From positions 248,001 through 312,000 of the forward strand of contig CAXBGS010000002.1 of the NCBI GenBank assembly GCA_963975425.1: a stretch of 64,000 nucleotides of DNA. The letters run 5' to 3'. Made by a program: the position numbers and the translations under genes. Below, one piece after another: positions 1 to 9,805 of the stretch. A model generated the notes under the pieces. That model had not been told where the DNA came from. It was given only the letters and a program-made list of their open reading frames with translations, and searched no databases. Source of the stretch: CAXBGS01 sp963975425. GTDB lineage: Bacteria > Planctomycetota > Planctomycetia > Pirellulales > Pirellulaceae. The stretch's first letter is position 1, and the number at the start of each line of letters is the position of its first letter.

Positions 1-1984
1 TGCTGCCAGCCTCGACGCCATCAAAACGCACGACAGGCCGCACGTAGCGGGTACCCTCGGGTGCCACGAATCGTCCGCTGCGGTAAGTGCGGTAGACGTC
101 GTCGTTGGGGTCACTGCCGTCGACGCTGCTTTCAAACCCATTGCGTTTGACGGCGAAGGCTGGATCGATCTTTGTCTCGTATTGGTTTAACGCCACGGAG
201 GCGAGGGTTTCGTCGTCGGCGCCGTAGAACTCTAGGCCCAGAAAGGTGTTGGCGTCGTAATGTCGATTGCCACCGTTTCGGAACTGAACGTCGGCCGACA
301 GTTGGTATGCCACGCCGGTAAGGTCTACGTCAGCATTGCCGATTCCTGTCTGGAAGATGCGACCGGAGTTGCCCACTGCGTTGGTCTGCAACTGCGCCGA
401 TCCACTGCCGTCACCGCTGATGTCGGCACCGGTGTCGAATACCGCATTGCCTGCCGATTTCCACCGAGCAATCTCTGGTGAATTATCGGGCAACCCTCCG
501 GGATCAAAGTTAGGGTTGTCGATCAAGTTGGGACGGTGGTGGATCACCGCGGTGGTAATGGCGCTACCCACGGCATCAAAGCTGATGTTGTTGCCACCGC
601 CTACCGTTGCCGGCCCCAGCGATTCGTATGCGTTGGTCCGCAAGCTGTTATTTTCGTCGGTGGTCCGGATCAGCCGGGTGGACGTCACCGCTCGGTCCAA
701 GTCGAAGCTGTATTGATCCGAAGTGTTATCGGCTCCGTCATTGGTAACCACCACCGCAGTGGTGCCGGTCCGCGGGTCATAGGCAGCGGTGATGTTTTCC
801 TGGCCGGCGAGTTCAATGATTTCCGAGCCGGGGCGGATATGCGCTGAAAATTGTTTCAATCCGAAGTATTGGTCCTGCACATCGAATCGGGAATTGTTCC
901 CGTTGAAGTGCTGGATTGCCAAGCCCCAGCCGCTTCCGTTATTGTCCTCGACCGCTTGCCAATAGGTCCAGCCGGCCGCGTCGAGGTAACGGATGTCCGA
1001 GTTGATCTGGCGGGCCATCCGGATTGCCCCCTGCCCGGTGCCGTATTCGGTCGCGTAGATCTTTTTGCCATCGGCACTGACCGCGTTGAACAAACGCTCC
1101 GAATCCGCTTGGCCACTGCCACCGTTGAACGGGTAGGTGTGTGTGTTGACCTGAGCGATGTGTGACTTGGTTGTGGTGCTGTAAACACCCCAGGTGTCGG
1201 CGCTCTGATCGGTCGAAGTTTCTTCCGGGCCAACCAGACCGATTCGCGAGCCCCGGCTTGCCAGTTCTTGGCCAAAGGTCGTGATCAAACTGCGTTGCCT
1301 GACCGGTGTGATATTCATACCTTCCTGACCACTGCCGCCGGTCCAAAACCCCGACCCTGGCTCGTTCACGGGCGTGATGGTGTTGAACTGGATGCCGAGA
1401 TTCGATTCGAAGTGATCGGCTACCTCAAGCATGTAGTGGGCAAACTCGTTCTGGCGAGCGGTCGAAAGATTGTTGCTGCTCGTCGATGAACCCGACGAAC
1501 TAAGCGAATTCGTCATCCACCACGGTGCGGAGTTGGCGAACGCCTCGACCTGAGTGACACCGCGCTCGATGGCCATGTCCAAGACCAACCGCTGGGTCGC
1601 ATCGGCGTTCCAATCCCAATTCCATGTGGTGGTGTCTGAAATTGTGGTAGGTGCATCGGGAACCCAGCCGTCCATCTTGGCACCCGGCCGGGTGATGTTC
1701 TGAACGGACGTGTCAGGATTTGACCCGGCGCCGATGTTGTATCGCGCAAAGTTCAGCCCCAGACCGTTGGTTTGGTCGAACAAGATATCCATCAGATCTT
1801 CGCGCCCTTTAGCATTGGACTGGCCGCCAATCTCATTGCCCATCCAAGCGAGCGACGTACCCCAGGCCTCGAACCGGTGGTTACGATCACTTGTGTTGAG
1901 AGCGATCTGCGCACTGGCCTCGCGCGATTCTGTCAGCAAGACAGCGCTCAACAGCAGCGGAACGGCAAGCCAGCGGATTATCAT
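1..1984 (-). CDS. GH30 family endo-beta-1,6-galactanase-like glycoside hydrolase (partial, 3' end outside window)
   Basis: Reading the minus strand from an ATG at 1984 gives 661 codons with no stop before the window edge, so the C-terminus is missing. A signal peptide (about residues 1-26, ending ASAQ) indicates export. The catalytic barrel shows the GH30 subfamily-5 style signatures WGTSLAW (41-47), LNFARYNIGAG (77-87) and SSNNL (169-173). The general acid/base is probably Glu208 in TPVNEP and the nucleophile Glu313 in ATEYG. Characterised relatives hydrolyse beta-1,6-galactan chains; the exact substrate here is inferred. From about residue 490 a separate beta-sandwich, possibly carbohydrate-binding, begins and runs off the edge. 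AAAGGA lies about 5 nt before the ATG. It is the outermost gene of a saccharide-degrading region with sulfatases, GH29 and GH117-like genes. Short frames on either strand here are shadows of this gene. Confidence 0.85.
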   Translation of the reverse strand, partial: MIIRWLAVPLLLSAVLLTESREASAQIALNTSDRNHRFEAWGTSLAWMGNEIGGQSNAKGREDLMDILFDQTNGLGLNFARYNIGAGSNPDTSVQNITRPGAKMDGWVPDAPTTISDTTTWNWDWNADATQRLVLDMAIERGVTQVEAFANSAPWWMTNSLSSSGSSTSSNNLSTARQNEFAHYMLEVADHFESNLGIQFNTITPVNEPGSGFWTGGSGQEGMNITPVRQRSLITTFGQELASRGSRIGLVGPEETSTDQSADTWGVYSTTTKSHIAQVNTHTYPFNGGSGQADSERLFNAVSADGKKIYATEYGTGQGAIRMARQINSDIRYLDAAGWTYWQAVEDNNGSGWGLAIQHFNGNNSRFDVQDQYFGLKQFSAHIRPGSEIIELAGQENITAAYDPRTGTTAVVVTNDGADNTSDQYSFDLDRAVTSTRLIRTTDENNSLRTNAYESLGPATVGGGNNISFDAVGSAITTAVIHHRPNLIDNPNFDPGGLPDNSPEIARWKSAGNAVFDTGADISGDGSGSAQLQTNAVGNSGRIFQTGIGNADVDLTGVAYQLSADVQFRNGGNRHYDANTFLGLEFYGADDETLASVALNQYETKIDPAFAVKRNGFESSVDGSDPNDDVYRTYRSGRFVAPEGTRYVRPVVRFDGVEAGS

Positions 1985-2225
1985 GAATTCCTTTCGATGC
2001 TCACTTTCGCATCATCGAATCAGTAAAGGACGAGAGATGGGGGCCTATCCCCGAGCGGCACTCACTGCCGTTCACCTAAGTTTGCGCCTACCCGTTAGTC
2101 AGCCGATGGCGTTAACCGCAGTTTTTTTGGTGATCACGTCACCCTCCGTGGCACGTGGCTCGCGCCACCGGCTCACAAGAAGTTCAACGACGACTTAGTC
2201 GACAAGCCTCTAACAAGCTTCATTC

Positions 2226-2275
2226 AAAAAGAGAGCCCGCCCCGCTGGCTCAGGGAGAGTGCCAGGGAGCGGGCT
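2226..2275 (-). terminator. Rho-independent terminator after the PEP-CTERM gene
   Basis: On the minus strand an inverted repeat (AGCCCG...CGGGCT, 2234-2275, with an inner CTGGC/GCCAG stem) is followed at once by CTCTTTTTG. It lies 25 nt past the stop at 2300 and separates that gene from the GH30 gene, which therefore probably has its own promoter in 1985-2225. Confidence 0.65.
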
Positions 2276-2299
2276 ATCTCGTACTCAGGTCTCTTGTCC

Positions 2300-3385
2300 C
2301 TAGGACCGCCGTCGGCGTGCTACAAATGCAACGCTACCCAGCCCGAGCAGCGCCAGCGAAGATGGCTCTGGTACGGCAGTAGCCACGAGTCGCACCTGCA
2401 GACTGTTTCCATCAACTCGTTTCTCCCAGCCAGCGTTCAAGGCGTCGGAGCTAAGAACAAGCCCGTTATCATCCAACGTGCCTTCCCAGTTCATGATCGT
2501 GGTCCAAACGTTCGTCGGTGCGCCGCCCAAGTCGTAGGGATCCAGAATCGAACCTGCGGCGAAGGTCACGTTGCCTTGCGTGCCACCCCCGTCATCATCG
2601 ACGTCGTCAACAAGAATCGCAGTGATGCCGCCGGCATCAATCCCGGTGCGGAGAGTACCGCCAGCCACTTGAGTCCAAACACCATCCTCACTGCCCTGCG
2701 AACCAACCCCAATCTCGGTTACACCACTACCGGCAACATGAAAGGTAGAAGTGCCTCCGATTGCGACACCCCTGCGAGTGCGAAAAGTACCACCGCTAAT
2801 ATTGGCAACGCCCGTACCGGTAGTCGTATCGAAAGCGTTGTTGATGCCGAGCTGAAGATTCACACGGCCGATGATAAAATCGCCGCCCATAACGTTGACC
2901 GTTCCGCTTGCTCCGACTCGGGCTCCAAAACTGGTTCTTGACCCAGTGTTGAGCAATCCACTGACGATGTTCAAGGTAGTGTCACTACCATTCCGGCCAC
3001 CAAAGACCGCACTGGTTCCATTCGTTTGGAGAATTTCCAGTCCATCACCGAAATCGAAAGTCAAGCTGTTCGTGCCAATTGGGCCGGAGGTAGCGGCAGT
3101 GCTTTCATTAATCAGAAACCGAACGACCCGATACTGAGTCGCGCTTTGCAAATTGCCGGCAGTGTCTAGAGCAGCCCAAGTATCGGCATCGAAGAGAACG
3201 TTGTGACCTCCATTGATAAAGGTATTCCCTGAACCGTTGTTTGTGGGAACGGCATCGAGGAGCCAGTTGTCTGCGTCCTCCCATTTGTCGGTGGCGCCAT
3301 CACCCGTCCAGGCGTCCGCCATAGCGTTGCCGCCCAGCGCGACGGCCACCGCCGCCGCCAATAGAAATCGCATACTATTTGTCAT
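2300..3385 (-). CDS. PEP-CTERM sorting-domain protein
   Basis: 361 residues. The N-terminus is a signal peptide (about 1-23, ending AMA), the middle is a Gly/Asn/Thr-rich repetitive region of short beta-strands (roughly 60-280) reminiscent of autotransporter-like beta-helices, and the C-terminus (about 337-361) is a PEP-CTERM signal: VPEPSS, a hydrophobic stretch, then the basic tail RRRR. PEP-CTERM proteins are processed by an exosortase and retained at the cell surface or in exopolysaccharide; no exosortase is in this window. The start ATG has AAGG/GAGG upstream (GAGG about 10 nt away); Met5 is an alternative. A terminator follows directly. The biochemical role is unknown; a surface or matrix protein next to a polysaccharide-degrading enzyme is the plain reading. 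Confidence 0.85.
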   Translation of the reverse strand: MTNSMRFLLAAAVAVALGGNAMADAWTGDGATDKWEDADNWLLDAVPTNNGSGNTFINGGHNVLFDADTWAALDTAGNLQSATQYRVVRFLINESTAATSGPIGTNSLTFDFGDGLEILQTNGTSAVFGGRNGSDTTLNIVSGLLNTGSRTSFGARVGASGTVNVMGGDFIIGRVNLQLGINNAFDTTTGTGVANISGGTFRTRRGVAIGGTSTFHVAGSGVTEIGVGSQGSEDGVWTQVAGGTLRTGIDAGGITAILVDDVDDDGGGTQGNVTFAAGSILDPYDLGGAPTNVWTTIMNWEGTLDDNGLVLSSDALNAGWEKRVDGNSLQVRLVATAVPEPSSLALLGLGSVAFVARRRRS

Positions 3386-4504
3386 GTGCCTTAACCCTCA
3401 GATTATTCCAGGTGTAACATTTCGCAGAACTTCGACCGCGTCACAGACTACGCAGGGCTGACAATCGTGTCATGTCGCGTAAACACCCCTCAAGCACGAC
3501 ATAACAGCCTGAATATTCGCCATAGTCGGTTTAAAACGCAGGTCGAAACCTGGCGATCTGATTGCCACCAGAAGCAAGCACAAACGGTTGTTACGATCGG
3601 TCGTTACGAACTGCAAGACGCTCCGCTAGATCGCATCGGCCACCGTTGGCAAGCTGATTCGGGCCGTTGCGATCGTCTCTAAATCGCGAGTTGCCCTCGT
3701 CCCAAGATCGCGATTCGTAACCGGCCGCCTGTTTTCAGGCCATGACCTCGACGGTGCCAGACCTGCCCCCCCCGACGAATGCGAGCGAATCCAATGAAGT
3801 CGGCTAAAGGACAGCGGCAAATCCTGGTGTCAACACGCGGTGCAAACCGCGATCCTGGTCGGCTGGAACAAAGAGCGAGACCGCCGCACCCCCAAGCGGC
3901 ACACTGGTCGACGCCAGTTGTGTTTACGTTTCGCAGAATCTGCGATTGAACGTCGCGTACACAACGCTATTCCGCCGCCCCCCTCCCGTCGACACACTCA
4001 GCACGCACCCTCGCAAGCTCAAGACCAGCCATTGGGCGTGCCTGCATGCTGCAAACCTAAACCCCGGGCACAAAAGCATCACTCCTGAACGATCGAGCAT
4101 CGCAGCCCGAAACTCGAATGCCGTGGCGTGCCCGCGAAATCATCCGCCCCTCTCTTTCGCGGCGAACATGGACGTCATTGATGGTTTTGAAATCGACAGA
4201 ACACTACCAAGTCGGCAACGCAACCCAACCCCCTTGCACGCCGGATGGCATGCACGCCGGATGGCTTGCACGACGGTCGTGGACAAATCATCGCAAGAGC
4301 GTTGAATCCTCAACCTAAAGCCGGAGGAAGCGGCAACGTGGCAACGAAGAGCTAAGCGAAGGGGGGCGATTTCCGAACGGGAGGGGCGCAATTGTAAGTT
4401 TTTTCCATTTACCTGGTTAAGAAAGGCAGATTTGCATCCATTGCTGCCAGTGAGAAATGGGCTCGCAGGCCAATTTGGTGGGTTTCCACAGCGGAGAACA
4501 GGAC
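3386..4504. other. Gene-free interval of 1.1 kb
   Basis: Divergent upstream region of the PEP-CTERM and LuxR genes. Short frames exist on both strands but none has a recognisable protein, credible ribosome-binding site or domain. The only structure seen is a short tandem repeat near 4235-4277. It should contain the promoters of both flanking genes, but none can be placed with confidence. Confidence 0.6.
4235..4277. repeat. 16-bp tandem repeat, about 2.6 copies
   Basis: TGCACGCCGGATGGCA is repeated head to tail at 4235-4250 and 4251-4266 (last base differs), followed by a diverged partial third copy starting TGCACGACGG at 4267. It lies about 230 bp upstream of the LuxR-type regulator start, in non-coding DNA. 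Confidence 0.6.
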
Positions 4505-5227
4505 ATGGATACAACCATTCGGATCATGCTGGTGAGTGGTGACGATGCTGATTCGCAAGTCATCCAACGCGTTTTGCGAGATGCTCCTGGCGTTGAACTG
4601 GTTGGTCAATTTGCCAACGCGAATCGCGCGACCTGTGCGATTCGGCAATCATCAATGGATTTAACGCCCGATTTGGTCTTGGTCGACGTGAAGGCATTCA
4701 CTCGCGACGGACTTGATTCCGTATTCCAGCTAATCCAAACATTGCCATCATCAAAGATCGCTGTCTTTGACCCGCTGGACCATGATCAAGGAATCGCGAT
4801 TTCGCTCTCGCTAGGTTCCTCCCTTCCCTTGAATCCACGGCGGCCGCAAGACCGTCGACGATCTGAAGTCGATTTTTCGAGCCACCGCAGAATAGCCGCG
4901 AGTCTTCGGTCGGTCATCGACGGAGCTGCGGCGCCGAACCGACCTACCACAGGTTCGGCAAACGAGTCGCTGGATAAGACATGCGATAGCGACGACGAGC
5001 GAATCTTATCTGAACGTGAACGTGACGTTCTTCGCTTGATCGCCGAAGGCTATGTGAAGAAAGAAATCGCCAATCAGCTCGATATCCGATACGCGACTGT
5101 CGACACCTACGTCAGTCGCATTTACGAAAAACTGGAAGTGGGCAACGCGGCAGCCGCGGTAAACCGATCACATCAATTGGGAATTCTTCCGCTTGAACAT
5201 CAGATTCCGTTAACCACACTCGACTGA
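4505..5227 (+). CDS. LuxR/NarL-type response regulator with divergent receiver domain
   Basis: 240 residues from the ATG at 4505, chosen because GGAG sits 8 nt upstream; an in-frame ATG at 4457 has no such site. Residues 1-130 resemble a CheY-like receiver: acidic pair Asp13/Asp14 and candidate phospho-acceptor Asp61 in PDLVLVDVK. The second half of the receiver is poorly conserved and the usual invariant lysine is not evident. Residues 170-230 form a LuxR-type helix-turn-helix (LSERERDVLRLIAEGYVKKE...). No sensor kinase is adjacent, so this is an orphan regulator. Its place between PEP-CTERM and fucosidase genes makes local control possible, but that is inference. Confidence 0.8.
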   Translation: MDTTIRIMLVSGDDADSQVIQRVLRDAPGVELVGQFANANRATCAIRQSSMDLTPDLVLVDVKAFTRDGLDSVFQLIQTLPSSKIAVFDPLDHDQGIAISLSLGSSLPLNPRRPQDRRRSEVDFSSHRRIAASLRSVIDGAAAPNRPTTGSANESLDKTCDSDDERILSERERDVLRLIAEGYVKKEIANQLDIRYATVDTYVSRIYEKLEVGNAAAAVNRSHQLGILPLEHQIPLTTLD

Positions 5228-5652
5228 CAACCGTATCTTGCAGGAATCGCCAGACTCGAGTTGAACAGCACCACTTTTAAACCGATACATCGTGCATCGC
5301 TGCAGCTCCGACGAATCGCACGTAGACTTCCGGTTTCTGCCACGTTCGGGCGAGCGGAGACTTCGTCAAAGTCAAGAAGAGGCGTTACGCTGACGTTTAC
5401 GAGCAGATCGCTTCATCGCTTTCGCAATCGGATGGGACTCGATGAGCCGCACTCTAGCGAAAGTCTTATACGCGTTCAGCGCAGAATCACTGACGAACCT
5501 TAGCCAACATTGACGAACACCCGCCCGCGGTGACGCGGGCCGTTGAGCGGCCGTTCCATGGGAGCACCGCAAACTGACTGGAATGACTCCGATCCCATTT
5601 TTGGTTCGGTCACTCGCGTATCGATCTCATCTCTCTTACTCAAGAAATCTTG
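5228..5652. other. Intergenic interval with two adjacent GC hairpins
   Basis: About 425 bp between regulator and fucosidase. Two small inverted repeats overlap at 5524-5552 (CCCGC/GCGGG, then GGCCG/CGGCC). They are not followed by a T-tract on the plus strand, so a terminator is not claimed. No credible gene is seen. Confidence 0.45.
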
Positions 5653-7422
5653 ATGCGAACTCAAGAACTCGCCGTGGTTCTTTCCACCATCATCTTGCTT
5701 GGCCCATGCGTTTCCAATGCGCAAGACGAGGCTGCAACGAAGGACGTCCAAGCGAGAGCCGACAATGACTCGCGCATGACGTGGTGGCGTGAAGCGAAAT
5801 TCGGCATGTTCGTTCACTGGGGCGTGTACTCGGTGGTCGGCGGGAAATACAAAGGCCAGGACCTGCCCAACAGCGCCGAATGGATGATGGCCAGAGGAAA
5901 GATTCCGATCACTGAGTACGAAAAGTACGCCGCTCAGTTCAATCCAACCAAGTTCGACGCGAATGAGTTTGTCGGGCGAGCCAAACGGGCCGGCATGAAG
6001 TACTTGGTGATCACTGCCAAGCACCACGACGGCTTCGCAATGTTCGGATCCAAATGCAGTGACTACAACGTCGTCGACAAGACGCCATTTGGACGAGACA
6101 TCATGAAAGAAATTGCCGACGCTTGTCAGAAGCAAGACATTAAGTTTGGATTCTACTATTCACAGGCCCAAGACTGGCATCATCCCGGCGGCTTTGGCAA
6201 TAGCTGGGACAAAACGATCAAGCGGGTCAGTAATGATCAGTACGTGATGGACAAAGCGGTTCCCGAAGTCACGCAGTTGCTGACCGAATATGGCCCGATC
6301 GGGATCTTCTGGTGGGACACGCCGCGGAAGATGAGTCGCAAGTCATTTGACTCCCTTCATTCGCTGACTCGAATGCAACCCCATGTGATCACGAATGACC
6401 GACTGGGTGAAGGTTGTGCCGGAGACTACAAAACGTTCGAGCGTCATATTCCGCGGCAAGTCCCAGTAGGCAAGGACTGGGAAGTTTGCATGCCAATCAG
6501 CGGCAGCTGGGGCTATAAAATTGGTGACAATGACTTCAAATCAACCACAAAACTGATTCGCAATCTGATTGAAATCGCCAGCATGGGCGGCAACTACTTG
6601 TTGAATGTCAGCCCCACCGGTGAAGGCACGCTTTTACCGGCTGCGGTTGAACGTCTGGAGTCCATCGGAGCTTGGATGGATATCAACGGCGAATCGATCT
6701 ATGGCACGCAACGCAGCCCAATCGAAAATCTTCAGTGGGGCCGTTGCACGCGAAAACAACACGACGGCAAAACGTTGTTGTACTTACACGTATTTCATTG
6801 GCCGCAAGACGGTCAACTATTAGTACCAGGCCTGCAGAATAATATCGAGCACGCGTCGCTGCTTGACGGCGGCGTCCCGCTTCAATGCAATCGGACTAGC
6901 GACGGAGTAACAATTACGCTGCCGGCGAAAGCTCCCGACCCACATGCCAGCGTTGTGGTGTTAAAGGTCAAGGGTACGCTGGATGTTGCGCCTAATTTGC
7001 CCACCGTCGATGCCAGAGGCAAAGTGGTGCTGACCGCCGACAAAGCTTACATCAATAACAACGAAGGCGGTGCCAATGCCGGATTGCGGATGCATAACAA
7101 CATCCCGCACATCGGATACTGGCTGGACCGCAACGCGTCGGTCGAATGGACGTTTCGCACGAGACAACCAGGTGAATATGAAGTTCGCGCCGTGATTTCG
7201 GTCCAAAAGCCTAAGTCGCGATTTAGTATTAAATTGGCCGGACAACCTTTGATGGTGGAAGCGGATTCAACGGGCGGTTATGGGAACTATGTCGAGAAAA
7301 ATCTCGGTATGATCCGAATCGACCAAGCTGGAGAACACACACTGCGAGTCAAGCCGGACGCGGCGGAATGGAATCCGATAAACTTGCGACAGGTCGAATT
7401 GAGATTCAAGAAACCTAACTGA
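5653..7422 (+). CDS. Alpha-L-fucosidase, GH29, with C-terminal beta-sandwich module
   Basis: 589 residues from the ATG at 5653; a TTG one codon upstream is less likely. A signal peptide (about 1-24, ending SNAQ) points to the periplasm or outside. GH29 signatures are clear: WWREAKFGMFVHWG near 44-57, SAEWMM, then ITAKHHDGFAMF near 120-131, with the retaining nucleophile probably Asp222 in GIFWWDTP. The catalytic barrel and its beta-sandwich end near 460; residues 465-589 form an extra galactose-binding-like module (GEYEVRAVIS, GEHTLRVKP) often seen on planctomycete hydrolases. It would release terminal alpha-L-fucose from fucans, fucosylated galactans or glycoproteins. No strong Shine-Dalgarno sequence is visible. 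Confidence 0.93.
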   Translation: MRTQELAVVLSTIILLGPCVSNAQDEAATKDVQARADNDSRMTWWREAKFGMFVHWGVYSVVGGKYKGQDLPNSAEWMMARGKIPITEYEKYAAQFNPTKFDANEFVGRAKRAGMKYLVITAKHHDGFAMFGSKCSDYNVVDKTPFGRDIMKEIADACQKQDIKFGFYYSQAQDWHHPGGFGNSWDKTIKRVSNDQYVMDKAVPEVTQLLTEYGPIGIFWWDTPRKMSRKSFDSLHSLTRMQPHVITNDRLGEGCAGDYKTFERHIPRQVPVGKDWEVCMPISGSWGYKIGDNDFKSTTKLIRNLIEIASMGGNYLLNVSPTGEGTLLPAAVERLESIGAWMDINGESIYGTQRSPIENLQWGRCTRKQHDGKTLLYLHVFHWPQDGQLLVPGLQNNIEHASLLDGGVPLQCNRTSDGVTITLPAKAPDPHASVVVLKVKGTLDVAPNLPTVDARGKVVLTADKAYINNNEGGANAGLRMHNNIPHIGYWLDRNASVEWTFRTRQPGEYEVRAVISVQKPKSRFSIKLAGQPLMVEADSTGGYGNYVEKNLGMIRIDQAGEHTLRVKPDAAEWNPINLRQVELRFKKPN

Positions 7423-7622
7423 ATTCCTCTGCTGAACGAGGCGAACGCGGTTCACATGCCGTTGGACGACCCACCCAAATACCTCGCAATGCACAAGCGA
7501 TAGCCCGACAACATCGCGGCTTTCACTGGCTTAACAAGCTGCGTCGACGACAACGTCGGCAAGATGCGCCAACGGATCGAAGAACAGGCACTCGTGTTAT
7601 GACTGCCTAGACCATTATAAGT

Positions 7623-9137
7623 CTATTCAGAATTCGGAAACTGAAACGAATAGAGATCACATTCCTGCATAATGAATCGAAGCCTTACGGGCTGGCCGGC
7701 GATTGACGTAAGGGTCGAACCAGCCCAACGCACCTCACGGTCGATCTCGTCTCCGAAAATCAAATCGCTTTCGTTCAGTGAGAATCCAGGAATGACCGAT
7801 CCATTGGGGCGCTGCAGTTCGACACGAACGCTGCCCGCCGCACTGGTACTAAAGTTAATGTGAAGACTGTCGCCGGCAAACGTAACAGGACGCGTCAACA
7901 GTTCGCCGGTCTTGAAACTGGCATGCGCCGAGGCGAAACCGTCGATTCTCAGTGTGTAGCGGTCTCCGCTGCGATGATAAATCGACATTTCGGTGGGAGA
8001 CGTTGGGACAACGTTTAAGGCGACGTAGTTAGCGCGATTGGTCCAAGCAGATGCATCCAGACCCGGTCGAATGAAGACGTCCTGGAATGTCCGGTCGTAA
8101 TGCGTATTGCCCGCTCGTGACGTCATTAGCAAGACATCCGTCGCGTTGTTCTTCTCGATTGACGCCGACGGTTCTCCTCGACCCATGACGTATCGGGTCG
8201 GCAACGCGATGTAGATGTGCGGCGCTCGAAAATAAGGATGCGTCTGGTTGGTATAGAGATGTTCGCCGGGGCGATTGGGATTCATCGGAATTGGCTTCGT
8301 CCATGTTTGAAAATCAAGGGACGTTGTCCTGCTGATGCTGCGCAGCTTGTCCTCCGGCGTCCAAGTACGAAAGTAGCAGACGTACTGTTGCTCGGCGTCG
8401 GACCAAAACGAAACATTTTGTGAATCAAATGCGTGACGCCATTTATCCTGATACGGGATGACCTCACCCTGCTTTGTCCAGTGAATCCCGTCGGCGGAAT
8501 AGAAAGCGAACAGCCCGATGCCCGGCTTTGCTTTGCCTTGCTTATTCCCTGGACCGGGATAACCTGCGAGCGCCTTGTATCGTTCGTCCCGTGGCACGCC
8601 CGGCCGGGTGTCAATGAACGGCGAAAAATTCGTCAGCAGCGGCGGCTGATTTGCCAGAATCACATTGTTCCGGCGCGTACCGCTGACTTCATGCAGCCCG
8701 AGTTTCGGAAAAGTCCAGTCGTGCCCGTCTCGGCTTTCGGCATAGGCAACCGTTTCGCCGGCGTGTCCTGTGTGTCTCTCACCGGTGAACGATCGATCGG
8801 AACCGCGCCAGTAAGCGCGAAACAGAACCCCCATTTCGTCCTTGTCTTTGATGACAGTGGTGTAAGCGACGCGTGGTAACGGCGACTCTGGTCTCGTTGT
8901 CTTGATCGGATGGTGCAACCGCAATGCTACGCCGTCCATACGGTCGATAAGCAGATCGTCAACAAACAATTCGCGGCGTGATCCGATGTCGATCGGCTCG
9001 TCGGCATAACCGCGAGTTGCCGCGAAAAGAATCACAACGGCGATCAGTCGCGCGGCGAAATTCGCCCGTGCTCTCAAAGCTTTCGGCTTGCTCTTGCCCA
9101 AACGCACGGCGGGTTTCTCGATTGGTTGCTTTCTCAT
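7623..9137 (-). CDS. Exported five-bladed-propeller protein, GH32/GH43-like
   Basis: 504 residues from the ATG at 9137. The frame stays open to 9506, but the added segment is Arg/Cys-rich and unlike a leader. A hydrophobic signal or anchor lies at about 28-46. The start of the mature domain, IGSRRELFVDDLLID, followed by RAYWRG, YAESRDGHDW, FYSADGIHWTKQG and VCYFRTW, is the pattern of planctomycete proteins usually annotated as GH32/GH43-like: short strands ending in an SxDGxxW turn once per blade. The C-terminal 90 residues look like a small beta-sandwich (VRVELQRPNGSVIPG). Substrate unknown; I cannot assign the catalytic acids. It is transcribed convergently with the fucosidase. Confidence 0.65.
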   Translation of the reverse strand: MRKQPIEKPAVRLGKSKPKALRARANFAARLIAVVILFAATRGYADEPIDIGSRRELFVDDLLIDRMDGVALRLHHPIKTTRPESPLPRVAYTTVIKDKDEMGVLFRAYWRGSDRSFTGERHTGHAGETVAYAESRDGHDWTFPKLGLHEVSGTRRNNVILANQPPLLTNFSPFIDTRPGVPRDERYKALAGYPGPGNKQGKAKPGIGLFAFYSADGIHWTKQGEVIPYQDKWRHAFDSQNVSFWSDAEQQYVCYFRTWTPEDKLRSISRTTSLDFQTWTKPIPMNPNRPGEHLYTNQTHPYFRAPHIYIALPTRYVMGRGEPSASIEKNNATDVLLMTSRAGNTHYDRTFQDVFIRPGLDASAWTNRANYVALNVVPTSPTEMSIYHRSGDRYTLRIDGFASAHASFKTGELLTRPVTFAGDSLHINFSTSAAGSVRVELQRPNGSVIPGFSLNESDLIFGDEIDREVRWAGSTLTSIAGQPVRLRFIMQECDLYSFQFPNSE

Positions 9138-9805
9138 CAATCTCTTTTCTTTCCCAGTCAGCACTCGGACCACGCAAAGATGATGCGCCGCGCAACACCC
9201 GCTAACGCATGAACGCGTCTGTTGCGACGACTCGTCATAATATTCAACATCTGCGTTTAGTGTCTTGATGCGAGGGGCCGCTGTTGACCGGCCTAAGATC
9301 GCGAATGCTTGAAGGAAATTCGTGGAGAAGGTCCGGCCAGCGACGCCCAAACGCCTTCCGCCGCTAGGACCAAGAATTGTCGAGCTGAATCTACGACGTC
9401 GACGTGTTTCGATCTTCATTCTTTGACAATGCGTCCGTTGATGGCATGACGCGACGCAACGCAGTATCCACGACGAACATAAAATCCACGGTCTTCTAAC
9501 GATCAAATTGCATCAGCGTGGGTCTGTGCATCCCGCTCTCTCTTGGGGTCAACATCCACTACGAAATTTAGACGATTTCTATATCGACACGTTTGGGCCC
9601 AAACGCATGGGTTCGCACCAAACGACAAACGATCGGATACTCTAGCGTGTTTGGGGCCTCCCGTCGCAGTTCTGCGATATAATCGGCTTTCACCTACGGC
9701 CCGAAGCCACCGTCAAGACTTGGCGTTTGATTCGAAAGCAGATCAAACGACCAGAGAACAAGTTCGACACCCCCAGCAAACCACGGCCGTTGCCGCGAGA
9801 ATTGA
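9138..9805. other. Divergent intergenic region, 668 bp
   Basis: Lies between the start of the propeller protein (minus) and the PQQ-fusion gene (plus), so it should hold both promoters. The long in-frame extension of the minus-strand gene runs through 9138-9506 but looks non-coding. No repeats or clear hairpins were noticed. Confidence 0.4.

Noticed and set aside
856..1749. Separate minus- and plus-strand genes inside 856-1749
   Set aside because: The GH30 frame runs continuously through this stretch with catalytic motifs intact; the other frames have no domain and are shadows.
3467..4318. Several overlapping frames of 60-120 residues in the gap before the LuxR gene
   Set aside because: They lack start signals and domains, overlap each other on both strands and have Arg/Pro/His-rich composition typical of non-coding high-GC DNA.
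5524..5552. Terminator after the LuxR regulator
   Set aside because: Two GC hairpins are present but are about 300 bp past the stop and lack a following T-tract.
5500..6135. 211-residue minus-strand frame over the fucosidase start
   Set aside because: It is antisense to the signal peptide and first motifs of the clearly recognised GH29 gene and has no recognisable family.
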